From Oscillospiraceae bacterium (GTDB taxonomy: Bacteria; Bacillota; Clostridia; Oscillospirales; Oscillospiraceae), in the NCBI GenBank assembly GCA_017557265.1, contig JAFZAM010000201.1, forward strand, positions 1 to 11,706: a DNA stretch of 11,706 bases, given 5' to 3'. Below, piece by piece: positions 8,764 through 11,706 of the stretch. The notes under the pieces are model-generated. The model did not search any database and was not told the origin of the DNA. It was given only the letters and a program-made list of their open reading frames with translations. The stretch's first letter is position 1. The number at the start of each line of letters is the position of its first letter. Both the position numbers and the translations under genes were made by a program.

Positions 8764-9405
8764 TTATTCTGTTTTCCTCGCTTCGCCGGTGAGCCGCCGG
8801 AAGGAAAAGTAGAGGACGACCGCCGCCGCGAGCGGGAGCGCGTAGCCTATGTAAGGGAACGCCCCGTGCCCGGAGACGAGGAGGTTGTAGAGCGCGTGGA
8901 AAGTCGTCGAGAGGGACAGCGCGCCCATGACGCCCGCGAGCGTGACCAGGCGGGAACGCCTTATTATCACGAGCCCGAACGCGAGCGCGAGCACGCTCAC
9001 GACGTGCATGACGCCGACCGCTAGGCCGCGGATGAGCGTATAGGTCAGGCTCTCCGCGCCGGCCGTGAGGATATAGCAGCAGTTTTCAAACGTCGCGAAG
9101 CCCGCCCCGAGCGCGACGGCGCAGAGGAATATCGTCTCGTCCTTGGGGCGGAAGACGTAAAGGATGAAGAGCAGCGGCAGCAGCTTTATGATCTCCTCGA
9201 CGACGGGGGAGATGTAGATCGAGATCTCGTCCTGGGGGAGACTGCCGAGGGAGGTTATATATCCCGTTATGTACGCCGAGAGCAGGCAGAGCACCATGCC
9301 GGCCAGAGACGAGAGCATGAAGCGCCGCGCGTCGCCCCTGACGAAAGCGGCGGTCACCGCGAGCGGGACGGTTATGCAGATGAGGATGTTTTCCGCGTAT
9401 ATCAT
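8764..9405 (-). CDS. PrsW-family intramembrane metalloprotease (glutamic-type membrane protease)
   Basis: The protein has 213 residues and about six to seven membrane helices. It carries all the motifs I expect of the PrsW (M82) family: EEIIK at 70-74, GFATFEN at 102-108, H134 in a membrane helix, and HALYN at 170-174. In Bacillus subtilis PrsW makes the first cut in the anti-sigma factor RsiW, releasing an ECF sigma factor. Here the gene is last in an operon that starts with an ECF sigma factor, which fits that role; the substrate is not shown by the sequence. The start is the ATG at 9405, overlapping the previous stop as ATGA (4 bp), with an AGGGAGGT-type ribosome site upstream. The frame stays open further upstream to 9828, but that stretch is out-of-frame sequence of the preceding gene. 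A CPBP/CAAX-type protease is the alternative, less likely given the HALYN motif. Confidence 0.85.
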   Translation of the reverse strand: MIYAENILICITVPLAVTAAFVRGDARRFMLSSLAGMVLCLLSAYITGYITSLGSLPQDEISIYISPVVEEIIKLLPLLFILYVFRPKDETIFLCAVALGAGFATFENCCYILTAGAESLTYTLIRGLAVGVMHVVSVLALAFGLVIIRRSRLVTLAGVMGALSLSTTFHALYNLLVSGHGAFPYIGYALPLAAAVVLYFSFRRLTGEARKTE

Positions 9406-10193
9406 GCCCGGACGACCTCCCTCTCCATTGCGACGTGCATCAGCACCATCATGACCGTGCTGCCGACGAACGGGACGAGATAGTAGGGGTCCGCGCTCAT
9501 ATACATCGAAAACAGCGACCACGTAAAGCCGCCGTACGCCAGGCACAGACTGCGCGCGGGAGCGTCGCCGCGCCTGAGGCTGATGATTATTTTGACGAGG
9601 AAGAAGAGAAAGACCGCGATGATGACGGAGTAATTGAACACGTCCGCCATGATCTGCGTCTGCTCTGGGACGAAGGACCAGAGCGTCTCGCCGGCCATGA
9701 GCGCAGCCCCGACGAGGACGAGACATTTCCATTCCCGTTTGTAGAGCCCGCCCGTCCGCTTTATCGAGCGGGCGACGACGACGACGTAATACGTGAAGAA
9801 TATCCCGTCGAATATGTCCTTGAACCACTCCCCGGACCAGAGTATCCAGAGCGCGATGTTTATAAGCGTAAAGCAGACCGCCCCGACGGTCACGGCGAGC
9901 ATCTTTTTGCGGCTCCTTCCGAGCAGCGCGACGAGCGCCGCCGCCAGCAGGAGGAGCCCCCCGTCCTGACTGATCTCGGAGGAGGAATAGGGGAAGCGGA
10001 AGTCGGGCCGTATCAGGCCGTGGACGAGCCAGTAGAGCTCGCTGAGCATGAGAGCGACCATGCCGAACAGAAAGAGGATCGTCGGAAGATACTTCTCCCT
10101 GCGGTCAAGCCTCCTGTACGTGCGCGCGCATATTACGACGAGGGCCGCTATCTGGACGATATTGCAGCCGAATCCCAGCCACTGGTAGACCAT
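9402..10193 (-). CDS. Polytopic membrane protein of unknown function
   Basis: The protein has 263 residues and I do not recognise its family. I count about eight or nine hydrophobic segments, near residues 6-23, 38-60, 78-92, 98-119, 128-143, 157-176, 186-207, 215-233 and 238-256. A distinctive polar stretch with FRFPYSSSEISQDGG at 65-79 lies between the second and third segments and could face outward. No catalytic motif is evident. The ATG is 4 bp after the stop of the small membrane protein gene and has only a distant GGAG, so it probably relies on translational coupling. Its stop overlaps the PrsW-like start. Lying between a sigma-partner gene and a protease gene, it may be a sensor or an accessory protein for proteolysis; this is inference from position only. 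Confidence 0.8.
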   Translation of the reverse strand: MVYQWLGFGCNIVQIAALVVICARTYRRLDRREKYLPTILFLFGMVALMLSELYWLVHGLIRPDFRFPYSSSEISQDGGLLLLAAALVALLGRSRKKMLAVTVGAVCFTLINIALWILWSGEWFKDIFDGIFFTYYVVVVARSIKRTGGLYKREWKCLVLVGAALMAGETLWSFVPEQTQIMADVFNYSVIIAVFLFFLVKIIISLRRGDAPARSLCLAYGGFTWSLFSMYMSADPYYLVPFVGSTVMMVLMHVAMEREVVRA

Positions 10194-10197
10194 ACCG

Positions 10198-10506
10198 TTA
10201 ACGATTTGCTCCGTCGCGTATCCTGGCGCATAAAAACGCGAAGCAGACGCCGAGGATAAAGGCCGGAGTCCCGACGACGGCGTATCCGAGATACGGCGCC
10301 GAGAGCACCAGACTGCCGTATACGCTCGTCGCCGCGCCGCCGCGGGCGGAGACAGCGGAGACGGACAGAGAAAGCGCGGCGAGTATGACGACGCACGCGC
10401 ATGCCGAGACGGCGTACGCGGCCGCTGCGCGGCGGCGCTTACGCCGGAGCATCAGCTTTTTCGAACGGTCCCGGACGTCGCGGAGCTGGTCTTCAATATC
10501 CCGCAT
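10198..10506 (-). CDS. Small two-helix membrane protein, candidate anti-sigma factor
   Basis: The protein has 102 residues. An N-terminal charged stretch (residues 1-27, ending in RRKRRR) is followed by a membrane helix at about 28-52, a short loop with RGGAATSVYG, a second helix at about 69-95, and a very short tail. The gene begins inside the last codons of the ECF sigma gene (14-bp overlap), the usual place for an anti-sigma factor. However, the cytoplasmic part is only about 27 residues, shorter than any classical anti-sigma domain (zinc-binding or RsiW-like), so it may bind sigma by a short helix or need a partner. It is a paralogue of the small protein at 8229-8591, sharing the TSV[FY]G loop and the GY...AF.LGV.F..LC pattern of the second helix. 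The ATG at 10506 has an AGGATGG ribosome site. A PrsW-like protease gene lies two genes downstream. Confidence 0.75.
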   Translation of the reverse strand: MRDIEDQLRDVRDRSKKLMLRRKRRRAAAAYAVSACACVVILAALSLSVSAVSARGGAATSVYGSLVLSAPYLGYAVVGTPAFILGVCFAFLCARIRDGANR

Positions 10507-11047
10507 ATTCGAAACCCATCCTTTCCAGAGTCTCGCGCAGCGCCTGACGGCCTCTGTGCGCGAGGTTATAAGTCTGCCGGACGTTCCTGCCCATGACGCG
10601 GGCTGCCTCCTCGTGGCTCATCTCCTCGAAATAGAGGAGATAGAGTATCTGGCGGTAGTCCTCGTTGAGCCTGGACATGGCGGCGTAAAGAGTCCTGCTG
10701 CGCTCCTCGCTTATGAGGTCGAGATCGTTCGGGACGTCGGCCTCGTCGGCCTGAGCCTCCGCGATCTCCGGGTAGAGCCGTCTGCGCCGCAGATGCGTCA
10801 GCGCGAGCTTGCGGCCTATGCCGAACAGCCACGTCCGGAAGGAGCTCCTCCCGCCGAAACGGCTCGTGCCCGAGGCGGCGACGGCAAAGGCGTCGAGCAT
10901 CAGCTCCTCGGCGTCGTCGATGTTATGTACGATGCCGTTGAGAAACAGCGTCAGGCTCTCCCTGTGCCGATCGAGCAGGATGCGCATATCGTCGTCGCTC
11001 CTCCCGTCGAGGAAGCGAAGGTATATTGTTTCGTCCGTTTCGTGCAT
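10493..11047 (-). CDS. ECF-type RNA polymerase sigma factor
   Basis: The protein has 184 residues, the normal size for an ECF (group 4) sigma factor. Region 2 spans about residues 20-90, with DAEELMLDAF at 45-54 and FRTWLFGIGRKLALTHLRRRR at 70-90, the -10 recognition helix. A variable acidic linker (91-118) precedes region 4 (about 119-175), with LNEDYRQILYLLYFEEMSHEEAA and a helix-turn-helix ending in the LAHRGRQALRETL recognition helix, which contacts the -35 element. Regions 1 and 3 are absent, as expected. The ATG at 11047 has GAGGA 7 nt upstream. The gene is first in a minus-strand operon with a putative membrane partner (14-bp overlap), a polytopic membrane protein and a PrsW-like protease, which suggests release by regulated intramembrane proteolysis. 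A strong vegetative-type promoter lies about 70 bp upstream. Confidence 0.92.
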   Translation of the reverse strand: MHETDETIYLRFLDGRSDDDMRILLDRHRESLTLFLNGIVHNIDDAEELMLDAFAVAASGTSRFGGRSSFRTWLFGIGRKLALTHLRRRRLYPEIAEAQADEADVPNDLDLISEERSRTLYAAMSRLNEDYRQILYLLYFEEMSHEEAARVMGRNVRQTYNLAHRGRQALRETLERMGFEYAGY

Positions 11048-11113
11048 TGAAGCGTCCTCAGAGCGTTATCGCAAAAGGATCCGAATGTTCTTTCAAAATC
11101 CGCATTTCTTTAA

Positions 11114-11142
11114 ATTATATATGAGTCTGACAAATTTTGCAA
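11114..11142 (-). promoter_or_regulatory. Vegetative (sigma-A type) promoter of the sigma/PrsW operon
   Basis: The minus strand has TTGCAA at 11137-11142 and a perfect TATAAT at 11114-11119, separated by exactly 17 bp, within AT-rich DNA. This would give a leader of roughly 60 nt before the ECF sigma start. It implies basal expression of the sigma factor by the housekeeping polymerase. I saw no clear ECF-type AAC/CGT element for autoregulation. Confidence 0.75.
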
Positions 11143-11188
11143 TAGATTTAAGGCCTTGAAGGACAGTTTCCGCCGCCCGCTTCCGGTT

Positions 11189-11226
11189 AAAAAAAGATCG
11201 CGCCGCCCCGAGTTTTTCACGGCGCG
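11189..11226 (-). terminator. Minus-strand hairpin with T-run between divergent promoters
   Basis: The minus strand forms a 7-bp all-GC stem (CGCGCCG with CGGCGCG) with a 14-nt loop, followed by ATC and then seven T residues. In form it is an intrinsic terminator for leftward transcription. It is placed upstream of the sigma operon promoter and upstream of the rightward gene's promoter, so it would stop antisense transcripts arriving from the right rather than end a known gene. Confidence 0.6.
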
Positions 11227-11232
11227 TCTTCG

Positions 11233-11261
11233 TTGCTATTGTCCGCGCTATGAGTTATAAT
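11233..11261 (+). promoter_or_regulatory. Vegetative (sigma-A type) promoter of the COG1600-like gene
   Basis: The plus strand has TTGCTA at 11233-11238 and a perfect TATAAT at 11256-11261, with a 17-bp spacer. The start codon at 11317 lies about 50 nt beyond the predicted transcription start. It diverges from the sigma operon promoter. Confidence 0.75.
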
Positions 11262-11316
11262 AACATAAATAACCGAAAAAACGTCCCGCGCGAAAACGAC
11301 GGGGAGGTGACCGGGC

Positions 11317-11706
11317 ATGGGAATGTCCACGCTTAAAAAGCAGATAAAGGATTTCATCCTGACCGAATGCCATCAGGAGAAGGTCGGCGTCGCGTCCATA
11401 GAGCGCTTCAACTCCGCGCCCAAGGGCATGCACCCGACGGATTTCCTGCCGGGGTGCAAGTCGGTCATAATGTTCTGCACGCGCCTGCCGGACGGCGCCG
11501 TGAACGCCGCCCTGAGGACGTACGAGGACCGCAACTTCGACGTGCACGGGCAGTACGGCATGTTCGGCTACGTCGGCGTCCCGAACTACAACCTGCTCTG
11601 GGCGTCCTACAAGGCCGCGAGGTTCATCGAGAAGAACTCCGACGCCGTCGCCATGCCGATGACGGCGGGGCCGACCCACGGAGCGCCCATGCTCAGCATG
11701 CGCCAC
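11317..11706 (+). CDS. COG1600 (QueG-like) Fe-S oxidoreductase family protein, 3' end outside window
   Basis: The first 130 residues are visible and the frame is open at the right edge. The region around residues 21-54, with VGVASIERF, the APKGMHPTDFLPG block and KSVIMF, has the look of the N-terminal part of COG1600 proteins (epoxyqueuosine reductase QueG and its anaerobe paralogues), which bind a corrinoid and, further on, two 4Fe-4S clusters. Those cluster cysteines would lie outside the window, so cofactors and substrate cannot be checked. The sequence is diverged enough that a QueG role in tRNA queuosine synthesis should not be assumed. The ATG at 11317 follows GGGAGGTGA with a 6-nt spacer; a second ATG at 11323 is spaced less well. 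The codon style (GGC, GCC, TTC, AAG) matches the rest of the window. Divergent from the sigma operon and probably not part of it. Confidence 0.7.
   Translation, partial: MGMSTLKKQIKDFILTECHQEKVGVASIERFNSAPKGMHPTDFLPGCKSVIMFCTRLPDGAVNAALRTYEDRNFDVHGQYGMFGYVGVPNYNLLWASYKAARFIEKNSDAVAMPMTAGPTHGAPMLSMRH

Noticed and set aside
9406..9828. N-terminal extension of the PrsW-like protein up to 9828
   Set aside because: The extra 141 residues are Arg/His-rich and overlap the membrane protein gene out of frame. The ATG at 9405 has an ATGA overlap and a ribosome site.
8269..10259. Plus-strand frames opposite the membrane-protein genes (8269-8676, 8734-9024, 9435-10259)
   Set aside because: They are Arg/Glu/Asp-rich antisense shadows. 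The minus-strand proteins have clear membrane helices, motifs and coupled starts.
8652..11104. A 10-bp sequence (TGCGGATTTT) at 8652-8661, present in inverted orientation at 11095-11104 in the leader of the sigma operon
   Set aside because: It is a single short match in opposite orientation, AT-rich and not at matching promoter positions. Chance is a sufficient explanation.
10385..11159. Plus-strand frames over the sigma gene (10385-11050 and 10809-11159)
   Set aside because: They lie opposite a clear ECF sigma factor with conserved regions 2 and 4, and show no domain of their own.
11248..11706. Minus-strand frame at the right edge, translating as a His/Arg/Val-rich protein
   Set aside because: It is the shadow of the plus-strand COG1600-like gene, which has a promoter, a ribosome site and a recognisable family motif.
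1..11706. CRISPR arrays, tRNA or rRNA genes, insertion sequences
   Set aside because: I saw no regularly spaced direct repeats, tRNA-like folds, rRNA sequence, transposase motifs or flanking inverted repeats.

Overview
The window looks like a piece of chromosome from a GC-rich anaerobic Gram-positive bacterium, most likely a Clostridia-type gut Firmicute. The clues are AGGAGG-type ribosome binding sites, coding DNA that is GC-rich by eye beside AT-rich spacers, a PrsW-type membrane protease beside an ECF sigma factor, a very large secreted protein with a Gram-positive style signal peptide, and a COG1600-type Fe-S protein common in anaerobes. The taxonomic guess is inference; no rRNA or other marker gene is present.

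Layout. Bases 1-8245 are one uninterrupted minus-strand gene, cut by the left edge, encoding at least 2748 residues of an exported multidomain surface protein. The frame is open from its ATG to base 1. The long plus-strand reading frames over this stretch are antisense shadows. Just upstream, at 8229-8591, and overlapping it by 17 bp, is a small two-helix membrane protein. A strong minus-strand terminator at 8717-8748 separates this pair from a second minus-strand operon at 8764-11047. That operon encodes, in transcription order, an ECF sigma factor, a small two-helix membrane protein (candidate anti-sigma or sigma partner), an unrecognised polytopic membrane protein and a PrsW-family intramembrane metalloprotease. 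Its genes overlap or nearly touch. A good vegetative promoter lies upstream. To the right, a divergent plus-strand gene with its own good promoter starts an Fe-S oxidoreductase-like (COG1600/QueG-like) protein cut by the right edge.

How it may work together. The two small membrane proteins, one paired with the sigma factor and one with the giant surface protein, are clear relatives (19 of 42 identical residues over the C-terminal half). This ties the two operons together. A reasonable hypothesis is a membrane signalling module in which an ECF sigma factor is held by a small membrane partner, released by PrsW-type intramembrane proteolysis, and linked in function to the giant surface protein. 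The paralogy, gene order, overlaps and protease motifs are read from sequence. The regulatory link is inference.
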